A DNA stretch of 64,000 bases from Tamarix chinensis (GCA_030549775.1 CM060174.1:22618693-22682692); one strand, 5' to 3'. Counted from the stretch's first letter, positions 12,620 through 24,944 are shown. Made by a program: numbers and translations. The notes: generated by a model not told the origin, from the letters alone.

Positions 12620-13391
12620 AAAGAATCTCTACAAGGGAGAAGAGATAGTGATAATCCTCAATTAGATAAACTTCTTGATGAATATCATCATATTTTTCTT
12701 AATGAATTACCACTTAGATTTCCTCCTAAGAGAGGGATATAATATGTCATATATTTACTTCCTGGTGTGCCCTTACCTAATAGACTTACATATAAATGTA
12801 ATCTAGAGGAGGATAACGAGTGAGAAAAAACAAATATAAGAGCTCATAAAGAAAGGGTATTTGAGGGAAAGCATGATTTTATGTTGTGTGCCTGCATTAC
12901 TAGTCCCTAAAATGGATGGTATATGGCCCATGTGTATCAACTCAAGGGTTGTTAATAATATTAGTATTAAACATCAATTACTGATGCTAAGACTGGATTA
13001 TATGCTGGATGAGTTATGTGGAGCACATGTATTCTATATAAATGATCAAAGAAGCATATATCATCAAATGAGGATTAGAGAGGGGGATGAGTGGAAAACT
13101 ACATTCAAAATTAAGTATGGTCTATATGAGTAGATGGTGATGCCTTTTGGTTTATTTAATGCCCCAAGTTCATTCATGAGACTAATGAATGAAGTCCTAA
13201 GACCCTTTCTTGGAGTATTCATTGTTTTTTATTTAGATGATATACTTGTGTATAGTCAAATTAAACATGACCATCTAATTCATCTAATGAAATTGTTTGA
13301 TAAACTAAGGAAGACTAAAATCTATGAAAAAATAGAGAAGTGTGACTTTATCCTTTCGAGTATAATTTTCCTTAGGTACATAGTGAGAAGC
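12620..13391 (+). pseudogene. reverse transcriptase of B1, cut by element D
   Basis: The RT entry region (LLDEYHHIFLNELP, about 12673) and a PGVPLPNR block lead to PALLVPKMDGIWPMCINSR (from 12889), then QMRIREGDEWKTTF, GLYE-stop-MVMPFGLFNAPSSFMRLMNEVL and the catalytic YLDD at 13230-13241, which is intact. The frame is usable up to about 13391. There homology to B2 (24121 onward) ends abruptly at the TGTAACACCCC start of D. RNase H, integrase and 3' LTR are not in the window, which fits an insertion that pushed them beyond its right edge. Confidence 0.85.
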
Positions 13392-14578
13392 TGTAACACC
13401 CCAAAAATTTTCTTATTTTAATTCCAAATTATTAGCACCCTAATTTGATTCTAATCTCAATAAATATTTCTTTACCATTAACCTAATTTATTAACTTCAA
13501 AAGTGTAAACAAATCCAAAACTTTTACTTGGATAAATCATATTTTGTAAAATGATAACAAAACCCGCTAAAATTTCAACTAGTGCTAACCATTTTTTCTA
13601 ATCTAAAATTACCTAAACTAATTCCCAATCTTTTTCTCTCTTCCTTTTTCTTTCTCATTTTATTTTTTCTTCTTCTCCTTTCTCTCATCAATCCAAGCCG
13701 AAATATTTTAAATTTAGTACATCTTGCACCCTCCCCCACTTGCACCATCACTCATCACTCTTCTACAATCATCCATAATCTTCATTGCTTTCTTCTTCTT
13801 CTTCTTCTTCTTCTTCATCTTCTTTCGTATTTGCAGACCTACACATGCACACCCTACTCCCTACCATTCTCCATCTTCCTCTCATCCTTACACAACATAA
13901 ACACTCACCATCACTAACAACTACGTTTTTCACCCCAACACTCCACCGTCCTTCAATAAATTCCTTCTCTACTCTTCTCTATCAACCCGCATGCCTCGTC
14001 CTACATAGTGCATTTTATTTCCCATTCGCCCCAACCATACATGCAAACACACACACACACATATATATATACAACACACTCTTCTTCCCTTCTTTTTTGT
14101 TTTCCTTACAGTCTACCGATTTTGTGTGTCCCAAAATACTACCCCAAGCTCCCCCTTCTTCACCTTTCTTCCTTCTTATTTTTCCCTCCTTCTTTCCCCT
14201 ATTTTTAGCCTACACAGTACCAATTCTACAACTTTGAACCACCACAGTCACCATTTTCCACCTTTTGACTAGTAGACTAACCACAAAGGTCGCCTCAACC
14301 TTCCCTAGCATCATCACCGATCATCACTACCGACCGCCGCCTCTTTTTCTTTCTTCTTTCTCATTCCTATCACGTTTTTAAGGAATGCATGGCCTACACA
14401 CAACCTCAAGTATGGCCACGCAAGATAAAATTTTTCTATCACATGCCCGTATACCCTTGCACGCCCATGTACACTCCAAACGCACGCTTGTGCGCACCTA
14501 TTTGATCTAGGATCTGGTTGCCCAGTAATCAAGCACAAACATGAGAGATATTTCCTCTCGGCTTGGGTTTACACTACA
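13392..14578 (+). mobile_element. D 5' LTR, first segment (Tekay-like)
   Basis: It starts TGTAACACCCCAAAAATT inside the RT of B1. An AT-rich zone follows, then a strongly pyrimidine-rich tract (13600-14230) that includes (CTT)n at 13790-13816. I read it as the first part of D's 5' LTR. The three pieces I assign to this LTR add to about 3.5 kb, close to the 3.37 kb of related solo LTR S. The alternative is that 13392-15476 is one independent solo LTR of 2.1 kb, but its flanks (GAAGC and CTTGT) do not match. Open frames at 13582-14237 are low-complexity Ser/Pro/Leu shadows. Confidence 0.5.
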
Positions 14579-15476
14579 TGTGGCATCCCCCCATTTTTTT
14601 TCCATGAACCCCTATTTTGGAGTGGAATGGTGGCAAAGCAAGTTTTAAGAAAAACAAGGCAATTAGGAGGTTAGGGAAGAAGAGAGAAAATGAAGCCTTT
14701 TTGTTTGAATTACTAAGGATTTTTGTTGAAAGAAGAATAATAATGGAGTATATAAATTGTGACCACAAACCCTAAGCTAAATCTATGGTTCAAAGTGGAA
14801 GTTTTAAAGGTTCAAAGCTAACATTTCTACCTTTAAGCTCAATTGGTGAAACTAAAATGTTATAAGAAATTTGCTTTATAAATTTCAAGCCCAAGAAAGG
14901 AATAGTGAAAATGAAGGCACGGAATCAAAGTTCAATAATCTACACAGCTTGTAGGAGTAAATAATCCATTCAAGAATATCGCACAAGATACAAAAAATAA
15001 GGAAGAAGAATACAAATAAGTTGAAGTCATGAAAGTGACTTCTCATGAACTGGTACTTCATGAATAAATTGAGAATTGATAAAATAAGTTTGGAATGCTC
15101 AAAAGCTTTGTAAGAACTATAAAAAAACAACTCAAAATATAGTCATAATGTTGGAAATTTTTTTAGGATAGATTAATAGTGCATTTTGAATCAAAAGGAC
15201 AACCAACTCAATTTAGCTAGTTGATTGGTACCCCAAACAATTTTATCAATTTATTATCTTATAAAACTCAAATATATGAACAAACCAACCACTTGGTACC
15301 TTCAATCAATCTACTAGTTTTCTAATAAAACAAATTATCTTCTAAAATCCACATCAACCTTAACCAAAACCACACAAATCCTAAACAAACCTCTAAAAGA
15401 ACATGAAACACACTCAAATCACCATGAAATGCATAGATTACTAAACATTATATACCTTAAAAAGTGGGGTATTACA
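14579..15476 (+). mobile_element. probable nested solo LTR (898 bp)
   Basis: The left end TGTGGCATCCCCCC resembles TGTAACAYCCCC, and the right end GGGGTATTACA is a classic chromovirus LTR terminus. A TATA-like TATATAAAT lies at 14750-14758. The flanking pentamers (CTACA, CTTGT) do not match, so either the target duplication has decayed or the left end is misplaced. Nothing in it encodes protein. Confidence 0.45.
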
Positions 15477-16219
15477 CTTGTTGTGGAAATTTTGCTCATT
15501 TTCCAAGTACATCATTATTACCCTTGAAATGTGATATGAATGAGCATGTGAGCTATAAATGTTGGTAAATATTTTATCTTTGTATGCATAAATATTATTG
15601 AGAGAAATTGGTGTTACATGTTACAAGATTTAATATTTATGAGAAAAGTATGATTTCATGAGAAATTATGGTTGATTATATGTGAATGTAGCATGATTAG
15701 CACCTTAGTATATGTAACCTCCATTTGTTATAATTGTGAAGGTATGCTGTTATATGATTGGATTTTTAGAGCTTAACTTGCAACAAAATTTCTAGTTTTG
15801 TGTTGTCCAGGAGCAAATCGATTGACTTGTTAAACAAAACTGATTGCCTGGTTCCTAAAAGATTTAATTGGTTGGCCTATCCAATCAAGTGAGTTGTCCA
15901 TTATGACTTTGGGTCTCCCTCTCGTCAAACCCATCGACTGGTTTCTTAGACTTGATCGACTGGTTTGACCAAACCAATAAGCTGGTTTTGAGTACAACTC
16001 TAGAGTTTGGCTAAGCTAAATCTATCAACTAGTTAGCCCAAACCAATCCACCAGTTTTGTGAGGGAGTGTTGTTTTTTATCTTTTAAACTTATTATAACT
16101 TCATATTTGATACTATTCTATAACATGATTCTTTAATGATGAGAAAACACATATTGATATGAATTAACTAACAAATTGGATAGATTAATTAATTAATAAT
16201 TCATATAATTGCTAATAAG
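15477..16219 (+). mobile_element. D 5' LTR, second segment
   Basis: No coding potential. At 15815-16060 it has an island of short repeated motifs around ATCGACTGGTTT, with palindromes such as TGGTTTGACCAAACCA (about 15966). The same kind of island occurs in the LTRs of C and S. I assign it to D because Athila element F starts immediately after, and the sequence right of F (53689) behaves as the rest of a Tekay-like 5' LTR leading into D gag. The exact junction is approximate. Confidence 0.45.
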
Positions 16220-17218
16220 TGGCTTTGGAAGGTTTTAATGGAAAATTTCAGTATGCATGCTATGATGCCACAAATAAATAATGCCTAAGAGTATGAGATT
16301 ATGGTTCCCACAAAGATTAGTTACTCTAATCTGGCCTAGATAATCCAATTCAAATAAATATATAACTAATTCTAAACTAAAACATCAAAATCGACTAAAT
16401 CAAACAAAATGTAACAAAAATAAAATCAATTAATAAAAGCTACCTAGGAATCTCAAACTACCAATATCAACAGGGATATTTCACTAGCAAACTCTCTTAA
16501 TTTATATAGTCCTATTCCTAATTAATAGTCCCCTATGTTTAGCCAAAGGATTTAAATAAAATACAATGCTTTTGGTTAAATTAATTATTTATACTTCGCT
16601 ATTGTTGTAGACATTATGTAATTGTTCTCCCATCATTTCTATACTTGTTAAATGCTAATTAAAGGTGATCAATCTATTAATTAGGAATAATCTAGAACAA
16701 TAGCTTAAAACACATAAATTAATCTACTAATCTATCTATAAGTATAAAGAATAAGGTTTCACCATATCCTAAGGAAAATAAAATTAGAACATCCTACTAA
16801 ATAAAATTAAAGTAATCAAATTAAGTCAAGAATTTAAAATATATATAAAATATTGAACCTAAGAATATATATAGATAAAATTAGAGCACTTCATATTCTG
16901 AATAAGAATAAAAAAAATCATACTATATAGAATAAAAGATGAGTGGTATAGAATTTTTCTTCTCAGAACCTTCTGGCCATCTATTGTCATGTATATTTTT
17001 GCCATCTATTTTTTTTCAAATATATTTTCATATGTCTACACACACACGCACACATAAACCCCCCCAAAGGTCTCTTTTTCTTTGTTACAAAATATTGGAA
17101 AAATTTATGATTCACAAATCAAGCAAATATCTATTCCTCAATCTTCTATTTTATGATTTGGTTGCTATTTCTTGAAATTGTTAACTCAATATTTACTATG
17201 ATTGTAAAGATAATATTA

Positions 17219-17253
<35 letters not shown>

Positions 17254-17684
17254 AAAATAATAATTATTATTATTGCAAATATAATAATAATAATAATAAT
17301 AATAATTAAAAAATGTAGTACATATAATTTCAAACTTAAATAATCACCCGCTGCTAATCCCAATCTTATCTTTAATATAATTTTTTACTCTGATGTATTC
17401 CAATTTAGGAAATATTATTATAAAATACTGTTGTATTATCTGTACAACAAAATTATAATCATTTCAATCTAAGTTCAAACATGAAAGTTAGTATAAATAA
17501 CCCCGTAGGTTGTCGAAACTCATAAGAATATAAACTTTAAGCTCTAAATTAATTAAATACATCAAGTTATTATAAATTAACAACATAATTAATAATAGTA
17601 TAAATAACATGACATATTATTCAACTGAATGACAAAAATCTTAAAGTAAAAGGGCATAAAATATGTAAAACTATTCATTCATCA
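16220..17684 (-). mobile_element. 3' LTR of F
   Basis: From about 16290 to 17684 this is collinear with the 5' LTR at 52182-53688. Shared blocks include TTACTCTAAT, AACTAATTCTAAACTAAAA, CATTGTTGTAGA-like and AAATGCTAATTAA-GGTGATCA, then CCATATCCT, a microsatellite and the terminal ATTCATTCATCA. The left end is degenerate and placed at about 16220. It contains (ATT)n at 17215-17250 and (AAT)n at 17278-17307, much longer than the single run in the 5' LTR. Confidence 0.75.
17215..17307. repeat. inverted pair of (ATT)n and (AAT)n microsatellites
   Basis: (ATT)n at 17215-17250 and (AAT)n at 17278-17307 are complementary and separated by about 27 bases, so a hairpin is possible. Confidence 0.9.
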
Positions 17685-17976
17685 ACACCCTCACACTTAA
17701 CTTGTTACTTGTCCTCTAGTAAGACATGATTCTAAGAATACTAACTAACCACTTTCATGGATCTCACAATTGCACTTAACATGTGTAACAAACCCTTTAA
17801 ACCCTTAGATTACCCTTAAAGGATGATTATGTTCTAGTGAGGGTTACATAGATGATATACTCACAAAATCAAAAAACAAATCACATTAAAAATGACAAAT
17901 ATACTTCAAACACCACTAACTAATGTTGTCTCAAAATATTCTAATTTCATAACACCAAGATTAGCACTCAACCTGA
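17685..17976 (-). promoter_or_regulatory. polypurine tract and 3' untranslated part of F
   Basis: On minus, AGTGTGAGGGTGT (17685-17697) directly precedes the TGATGAATG start of the 3' LTR, the expected place for the plus-strand primer. The rest is non-coding and continues at 19751 beyond the tandem insertion. Confidence 0.55.
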
Positions 17977-18830
17977 TGTGTGTGGGAATGTGGAATTATT
18001 AAATCGGTAAAACTATTGCTGAATTATGTTCTAAGTGGGAAGTAGAAGATTCGAAAGTGATGTCTTGATGATGAAGATTTTCAGACAAGGTAGGATAATG
18101 ATGATGATGATTCTAATATGGTGATGATGATTCATTGATGATGAGGGAATGATTATGGTGATTCAAATTTGATGGTTGAATGATGAATATGATTCAACAA
18201 TGATGATATGATGATGAGGATGATTCGATGATTAGGGTTTAGTTTCAAAAATTAGGGTTAGGGTAAGGGTTTGGTTTGAAACATAGGGTTAGGATTTTGA
18301 ATTTGGGCTTTTATTTTGGTATGTGTGTACACGATGGATATGAATAGAAGGGTGTGGGTTATGGAGTTTACTTAATCTCTAATTCACACAGCTGAAGTGA
18401 TTAAGGGTTTCAAGATTAATTGTTCACACAGATTTGATTAAACTTGAGATGAACTCACACAGAATTCAATACTTGCAATTTGCATTCAACTTCAATTCAA
18501 TCTATGATCTCTCCAATCGTCGGTTATATGGCTTTATATAGACAAGATAAAATTAAAATATACTAGCTAAAAAGTATAATTCTTTAAAATATGTCTAGAC
18601 AAAAGATACAAGAATATATAATATTTTTAAAAAAAGGTAGATTTATGCTACTTTATTCTCAAGATAATTTCTAACTCCACTAATTAATGAATTAATGAAT
18701 TAACTAATACACATGTCCAATATGAATATTAATTCCCCCATACACATAGCCATGCACTCCATGCATGCCATGCATATGCACGTATACGCCTAGTAGCTTG
18801 TATATTATGTTTCATCTATTACTAGCAACG
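17977..18830 (-). repeat. LTR-like unit, copy 1 of a tandem pair
   Basis: On minus it begins near (C/T)GTTGCTAGTAATAG at 18830 and ends CATTCCCACACACA at 17977, giving LTR-style TG and CA ends (the first base is mutated in this copy). A TATATAAA lies at 18532-18540 on minus. Further downstream are AAACCCTAA-type telo-box motifs (about 18235-18275) and a degenerate ATC-repeat zone. No coding region. The second copy follows after only 4 bases. Confidence 0.7.
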
Positions 18831-18834
18831 TTTA

Positions 18835-19750
18835 TGTGTGTGGGAATGTGGAATTAGAATTATGGTTATATTAGGGATTGAATTGTATTTTGATATCATG
18901 ATAAAGGATTTTTTATGGTGAATTAAGGAATTGAAGATTCACATATAGTGGATAAGGATAAGGATGATTCAAGTATGGTAGAATAATGATGATTATGATT
19001 CGATGATGGTGATGACGATTCGATTGTGTTGAATTAATGATGAAGATGATTCAAATTTGATGAGATGATGATGATGATGATGATTCAAAAATTAGGATTT
19101 GAAGATGGAAGGTTTCATGGGTTAGGGTTTTGGTTAGGGTTTAGTTTCAAAAATTAGGGTTAGGGTTTTTCAAATTAGGGCTTTGATTTTAGGATGTGTT
19201 TGGACGATGGATATGGCTAGAAGGGTGTGGGTTATGGATTTTAGAGAAGATATTAATTAATCTCTAATTTACATAGATGAAGAGATTAAGGGTTTAAAGA
19301 TTAATCGTTCACATAGATTCAATTACACTTGAGATGAACTCACACAGAATTTAATACTTGCAATTTACATTCAACTTCAACTCAATCAATGATCTTTCCA
19401 ATCATGGTTTCCATAGATTTATATAGCCAATATACCAATTACAAGATACGACCTTTAAATCATAGTCCTTTAAAATATACCTAGCTCAAAGATAATAGAT
19501 TATAGAATATGCTAAAAGATACTAGAATAGAGAATATTCTTCAAAAAAGTAGATTTATGCTACTTTATTCTCTAGCTAATTTCTAAATCTACTAAATATT
19601 AATTAATTAATTAACTAAATCAACTAATATGCACATCCAAGGTGAATATTAATTCCCCCATGCATGTAGCCATACACTCCATGCATGCCACACACATGCA
19701 CGTATATGCCTAGTAGCTTCTATAGTATGTTTCATCTATTACTAGCAACA
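18835..19750 (-). repeat. LTR-like unit, copy 2 of a tandem pair
   Basis: This has the same ends as copy 1 (TGTTGCTAGTAATAG at 19750, CACACA at 18835), and most landmarks align: the CATGCATGGAGTG block, a TATATAAAT at 19417-19426, the ACTCACACAGAAT block, the telo-box cluster at about 19110-19170 and the ATC-repeat zone. It is about 60 bp longer than copy 1. Flanks outside and between the two units share no duplication. The family could be copia or gypsy; no internal region remains to decide. Confidence 0.7.
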
Positions 19751-19945
19751 TAACCATCCTTTTATCTTCAATATTGTGGGAGATCCTTTATAAATGAAGA
19801 ATAATTGGTTCCATAATGATGAATGCCAATTCTTTAGTATTTTCTCCTACATTATAACCAAGAGTTAGCACTAAAAATTTTAAAGGGTTAATTTCAACAT
19901 ATGGTTCACGTAAAAACATGACAGATATGAATAGAATAATAATAA
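19751..19945 (-). other. 3' untranslated region of F, resumed
   Basis: Non-coding, with ATAACCAAGAGTTAGCAC that echoes ACACCAAGATTAGCAC at 17951. It ends in AATAA, which also stands on the far side of element C at 34258-34262. Confidence 0.45.
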
Positions 19946-20217
19946 TGAACGAAAACCTTACCATACCTTATTCACACTAAGATTCAACCTCACAAATGGT
20001 GGCTCATATTAAATTAGGTCAATCATTATTAATTCCATAATTAAAATGTTGTTAATACATGGAAGTATCAACACAAAGGACTAAGGGAAACAAAAAAAAT
20101 ATAATAAATCAAATGGTTTCCAGCCTAACCATTCAATTAGTCCTTCAGACCGGTCAACTAGTCTGGTCATACCAAACCTAAACTAAAACAACACCAAAGA
20201 ACCAATTGACTTGTCAG
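19946..20217 (-). mobile_element. C 3' LTR, distal segment
   Basis: Bases 19990-20100 align with 58610-58720 of solo LTR S (shared TCATATTAAA, TACATGGAAGTATCAACAC). It ends at the TGATGC start of B2 and continues at 26829. Its left boundary, TGAACG after AATAA, is tentative. Confidence 0.6.
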
Positions 20218-21028
20218 TGATGCAGGAGCATCTCTTGAAAACTCTCAATCCCCTTCTTCTAATGATGGAAATCAAGAGTTATTAGCATACTATCAGATAG
20301 AACCCATAATTCTTGAAAATTATTTTGCTTATAATGTTTTAGCAAGTCATTCTTGCAGGTATTTTTCATGTTTGTAAGAAATTCATGAAGTTCATATTAG
20401 TTCAAGTTCCTTGAGGTACAAGCCAATGATAATGGATTACAAGATTACAAATTTCAAAGAAGAAAAAGGCTACAAGACTATAAAGTTTAATCAAATATGA
20501 TTATATCTATGTGTTACATTATTAAGTTGTATAGCTTTGTTATTTTTGTTGTCTACTTTCTAATTCTTGTCAAATTGTCATTGTAACTTTTATTATAGTC
20601 CAGAAGTCAGGCCTTAGGAGGGTTAATTCCTTAATGAGGCTGCTAATAAGATTCTTAATGGAAAAGGCCTGCATGTTTCCATGCCTATACAGACACTTGT
20701 ACTCAAAGATGTCAACACAATATAACATGGAAATTTTATGAAGTTCATTTGTGAATTTGGAGAGAGGTACACAAGATTGCATTTCTTCTTCTTCTATTCT
20801 CTTTCCTCAAGTGTGTATATTAATAAGTATCAAGGGTAATCTAGTGAGAAAAATAAGGATGTGATTATAAGAGTTAGATCATGGATTAGATTTATTCAAA
20901 ATCTATCAACATTGGAACAATCAAAATATATGCAAGTGAATTCGAGTTTGGGTGATCATTTTTACATCTTGTGATCCTTTAAAAAGGGTCCTGAAGTTTT
21001 GTAGAAGATTTAGAGAAAATATTCCACA
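20218..21028 (+). mobile_element. 5' LTR of B2
   Basis: TGATGCAGGAGCATC to TATTCCACA. The TATA position is mutated (TATACAG near 20685). The first part, read in the pol frame, gives DAGASLENSQS, SSNDGNQELLAYYQIEP and IILENYFAYNV. Confidence 0.85.
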
Positions 21029-21035
21029 AAAAAAG

Positions 21036-21050
21036 TGGTATCAAAGGCCC
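21036..21050 (+). promoter_or_regulatory. primer-binding site of B2
   Basis: TGGTATCAAAGGCCC, 8 bases after the LTR. It matches the 3' end of initiator tRNA-Met (TGGTATCAGAGC) with small changes. Confidence 0.75.
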
Positions 21051-21900
21051 TTTGAAGTTGACTTTTCACGAAGTGCAAGAAAACATCCAAGGTTCGACCA
21101 TCTTCATCACCATCCTCGGAGTTCAAATACGTTTCTTGAATAATGTTGTTAGAGTCTTGTAAATCTTGATGAGTTCTTGTTGAGTCTTTTTAAAAATTTT
21201 ATGTTGAATGTTTTTCTTGAATAATCCTTCATGGTTATTTCATGATTACTAAACATGATTTCATTATAATTTTGACATTGAATAGATTTTTTTTCTTGAA
21301 TATATGTGCAGTATTTTCTGCGTATAATGTGAATGAGTTTTAACCTATGAGATTTGATTTCTTCTATTTATAATCCTGCATGATTAGGTTGTGTTTGTTT
21401 CTTTTAGGTTAAGAGAGGTGATCCTATGTTGTGGTAAAATATTCAAAAATAAACCACATAAGGTGTGACCGGTTTTTTTGTGAAGTTGAACCGAGTGTGT
21501 TTGTGTGTGTGTGGAAGTGAAACATCTGTATTTGTGTAAACATCTTCAAGCATGAAGTGATATTAAAAAGTGATATTAATTCAAATTGAATCATTATTTG
21601 TTTATGCATGAAATGTGTATTTAATCATTTGAATACATATGTTGATATTTCAAATGATGAAGTAGGGTTTTTTTTAACAACTTGCATTATTTTATGATTA
21701 GACTTTTGAAAGTTTTGTGTTCGTGGGTGTATTATTTTTATGTATAGTGATGTATGGTTTTTTTTAATGATTATGTTTTGTGATTCATTGAAATCTAAAT
21801 TTTTACACAAGATAGACTAAGAAAACTAAAGTGAAGGTGAGGAAATTCGGTTTTAAACTATTACAACCAAGTGGGAACTCAAGTGTTAGTGATCTAAATT
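21051..21900 (+). other. leader of B2
   Basis: Non-coding, collinear with the B1 leader at 10084-10880, including TTCGGTTTTAAAC before gag. Confidence 0.6.
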
Positions 21901-21930
21901 ATAAATCATGGAGGGGGGAATTTCCAAGCC

Positions 21931-22760
21931 ATGTTTGAAGCCATTAAAAACCTTTTTAATAACTTGGATGCCACTAGTACACAATTTGGGCAATTACTGG
22001 CTATACAAATGCGAATCCAAAGGTTGGAGTCTAGTTTAGTCGAACAAGATTCGGTCCAAAATGTCCAAGAACATAGAGATTTCAATGTAGAAAAGCTTTT
22101 GAGTGCTATAAGATCAAATGATCTAATTAAATTAAGGTATTTGAATTCAATAGTAGAGCATGTATAAGAGTCTATATGGATTAGATGTAATAGGAAGCTC
22201 CATGACCATCAACCTAAGTATCATCAAAAGGAGGATTAGGGCATTAAGCTTGATCTCCCCAACTTTGATGGTAAGCTTAATGTAGATTCATTTATTGAGA
22301 GGTTGCATGAAGAGGAGGATATCTTTGAGTTTAATGGTTATAATGAAAAAGAAAAGTGCAAATAGAAACTCTTAAGTTTAAGAAGATTTTTAGAATTTTG
22401 TACGGTAATCAAGAGAGGACTAGGGAACTAGACGGCTAGTAACAAATTAAATCTTGGGAGAAACTTAATAACCATCTAAGAATAAAATTCATTCCTAAAA
22501 AGTATGAACAATAATTCCATGAAATTAACAACTCTTAGGTAGGGACTACTAATGGTTGAAGAGAAAGTTAAGGAATTCAACAGGTTGCCATTAGTAGGTC
22601 ATATCCATGAAAGGAAGGAACAAAGTTATGCTAGATTATTTGGAGGCCTTAACAAGATGATTTGAGACAAGGTAGAAAATTGTCTTTATTTTTACTTAGA
22701 TGACATGATTAAACATTCCCTAAGATTTGAAAAACAAATTAACTCCACTAAGCCGCATGA
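21931..22760 (+). pseudogene. gag remnant of B2
   Basis: The N-terminal coiled-coil-like part is open at 21931-22167 (FNNLDATSTQFGQLLAIQM, RIQRLESSLVEQD). The capsid follows across stops: IKLDLPNFDGKLNVDSFIERL (about 22245-22305) and EDIFEFNGYNEKEKCK. A zinc knuckle could not be read. Same family and order as B1 gag. Confidence 0.75.
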
Positions 22761-22879
22761 AAAATAAAGTAATGCATCCACTAAGTACTACTCAAGTAAC
22801 AAACTTATAAAATTTGGAGCAAGTACTTCAACTTCTACCAATCTTGAAAATATATTAGGAATTAATAGAGAGGGGAAAG

Positions 22880-23330
22880 GTAAAAATAAAGCTAATGGAA
22901 TAGGGAAAATATATTTATAAGAAAAAGAAGATTTGGAGATACGATTTATCATATTATCATTCATAGTGACGCTTGTAGAAACATAAATAATGAAAAGATG
23001 GTTAAGGATTTGGGGTTGAAAACTACAACTCATCCAAAAACTTATTATTTTCAATGGTTTAATAAATATAAGGGAGTCATGGTCATAAAACAAACCCTAT
23101 TATCATTCATAAATGGTAACTACCAGGATGAGGTGCTATGAGATGCCCTAGGAATCTTATTAAGTAAACCCTAACAGTATGATAGAAATGCTATTCTTAA
23201 AGGTATTAATAATGAATATCTAGTTGAGAAGGAAACAAATAAGCATAAGCTTAAACCATCTAAGAATGATAAGGGCAACATAGTCGAGAATAACAAGAGT
23301 TTGTTCTTACATAAAAAGGTTATGGTCAAT
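22880..23330 (+). pseudogene. protease remnant of B2
   Basis: Equivalent to B1 12171-12420. The block VKDLGLKTTTHPKTYYFQW-like at about 23000-23060, then QDEVL and a short PMDAC deletion, is followed by the KHKLK linker. The catalytic triplet region near 22962 reads as HSDA, so the DSG motif is lost. Confidence 0.6.
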
Positions 23331-23366
23331 TGGATTCAATAAGAAGGGTGTTGTTATACTACGGTC

Positions 23367-24770
23367 ATGAAAGAATCTATACAAGGGGAGAGAGACAATA
23401 ACAATCCTCAATTAGATAAACTCATTGTTGAGTATCATGATATTTTCCCTAATGAATTACAACCTGGATTGTCACATAAGATGGGGATAGAATATTCCAT
23501 AGATTTACTTCCTGGTGTGCCCTTACCTAATATGCCCACATATATATGTAATCTAGGGGAGGATAAGGAGTTAGAAAGACAAATACAAGAGCTTGTAAAT
23601 AAAGTATATGTGAGGGAAAGCATGAGTATGTGATGTGTGCCAGCATTACTAGTCACTAAGAAGGATGGCACATGGTGCATGTGCATCAACTCAATAGTTG
23701 TTAACAATATTACTATTAAATATCGATTTCTGATGCCAAGACTAGATGATATGCAGAATGATTTTTGTGGGTCACGGGTATTCTCTATGATTGATTTTAG
23801 AAGTGGATATTATCATATGAGGATTAGAGAGAGGGATGAGTGGAAAATTGCATTTATGACTAAGTATGGTCTTTAGGTGTGGTAGTGATTCCTTTTTTCT
23901 TATGTAATGCACCAAGTTCATTCATGAGACTAATAAATGAAGTTCTTATACCATTTCTTTGAGTTTTCATCATAGAGAATTTAAATGATATACTAGTGTA
24001 CAGTCGAAGTAAAAACAATCATCTAGTTCATCTTAGCAAATTGTTTGATAAACTAAGGGTGACTAAACTCTTTGGAAAAATGGAGAAGTGTGACTTTATT
24101 CTTTTGAGTATAGTTTTCCTTGGTTACATAGTGAGTAATGAAGGTATTAAAGTATATCCCACTAAAATTGAGGCTATTGAGAGTTGGTTGACACCTAAGG
24201 AAATTCATGGAGTGAGAAGTTTTATTGGTTTACTAAGTTTCTATAGGAGATTCATTAAGGGTTTTTCTACTATTTCCGCACCAATAACATAAACCATGAA
24301 AAAAGGAGAGTTTAATTAGAGTGAGGATGCAACTAAAGCTTTCCAAAATTTGAAAAATAAGCTATACAATGCACTAGTACTAGCTTTACCTAACCTTGAC
24401 AAATTATTTGATATTACTTGTGATGCAAGTGGAGTAGGAATAAGAGGTGTACGCTCAAAGGAAAAATGAGCTATTGCATTTTTATTGCGAAATTGAATGG
24501 AGTGGGGCTAAATTATTTTCTGTAAGACAAAGTGTTCTATGCCATCATAAGAAGTCTAGAAACATGGAGTCATTACCTAGTACCTATTCCATTTTTTTTC
24601 ATTCGGACCATGAGAGTTAAAAATATTTTATGGGTAAAAAAAATTAATCTAAGGCATGCAAAATAAGTTAGTTTCTTATAGTCCTTTATATTTTCTGTCA
24701 AACATTTTATGGAAAAGAAAAAGTCTTGGTAGATGCTTTGTCTTGTAGAGCCATGATATTAGTCATGTTG
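23367..24770 (+). pseudogene. RT and RNase H of B2
   Basis: Entry block NPQLDKLIVEYHDIFPNEL and SIDLLPGVPLPN (23367-23550), then PALLVTKKDGTWCMCINS (from 23637), MIDFRSGYYHMRIRERDEWK and a frameshift near 23876. The active site YxDD is NLND at 23978-23989, so the first catalytic Asp is now Asn. The thumb/connection is open at 23996-24292 (FLGYIVSNEGIKVYPTKIEAIESWLTPKEIH, SFIGLLSFYRRFIKGFS). RNase H starts DITCDASGVGI at about 24411 and decays after that. Confidence 0.85.
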
Positions 24771-24944
24771 GATGTTAAGTTATTGGGATTCAAGATGTTG
24801 AAAGAGTTCTATGATAAGGACAAAGATTATGTTGACATATATACTATATGCTAAAATAATGGTAGTTTTGGTAATTATTTACTACAAGATGACTATCCCT
24901 TAAAACTAAATAAGTTGTATATACCTTGCTTAAGTGTACATGAT

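Noticed and set aside
13582..14237. Overlapping frames of 111 and 150 residues rich in Ser, Leu, Pro and His
   Set aside because: Composition of the pyrimidine tract in the D LTR; frames overlap each other and lack any motif.
13392..15476. One 2.1 kb solo LTR from TGTAACACCCC to GGGGTATTACA
   Set aside because: Flanks GAAGC and CTTGT do not match, B1 does not resume after it, and a second LTR-like start is present at 14579; kept only as an alternative.
18229..19170. Interstitial telomere tract marking an old chromosome end
   Set aside because: Only a few degenerate TTAGGG/TTTAGGG motifs, repeated identically in two LTR-like units; not a telomere array.
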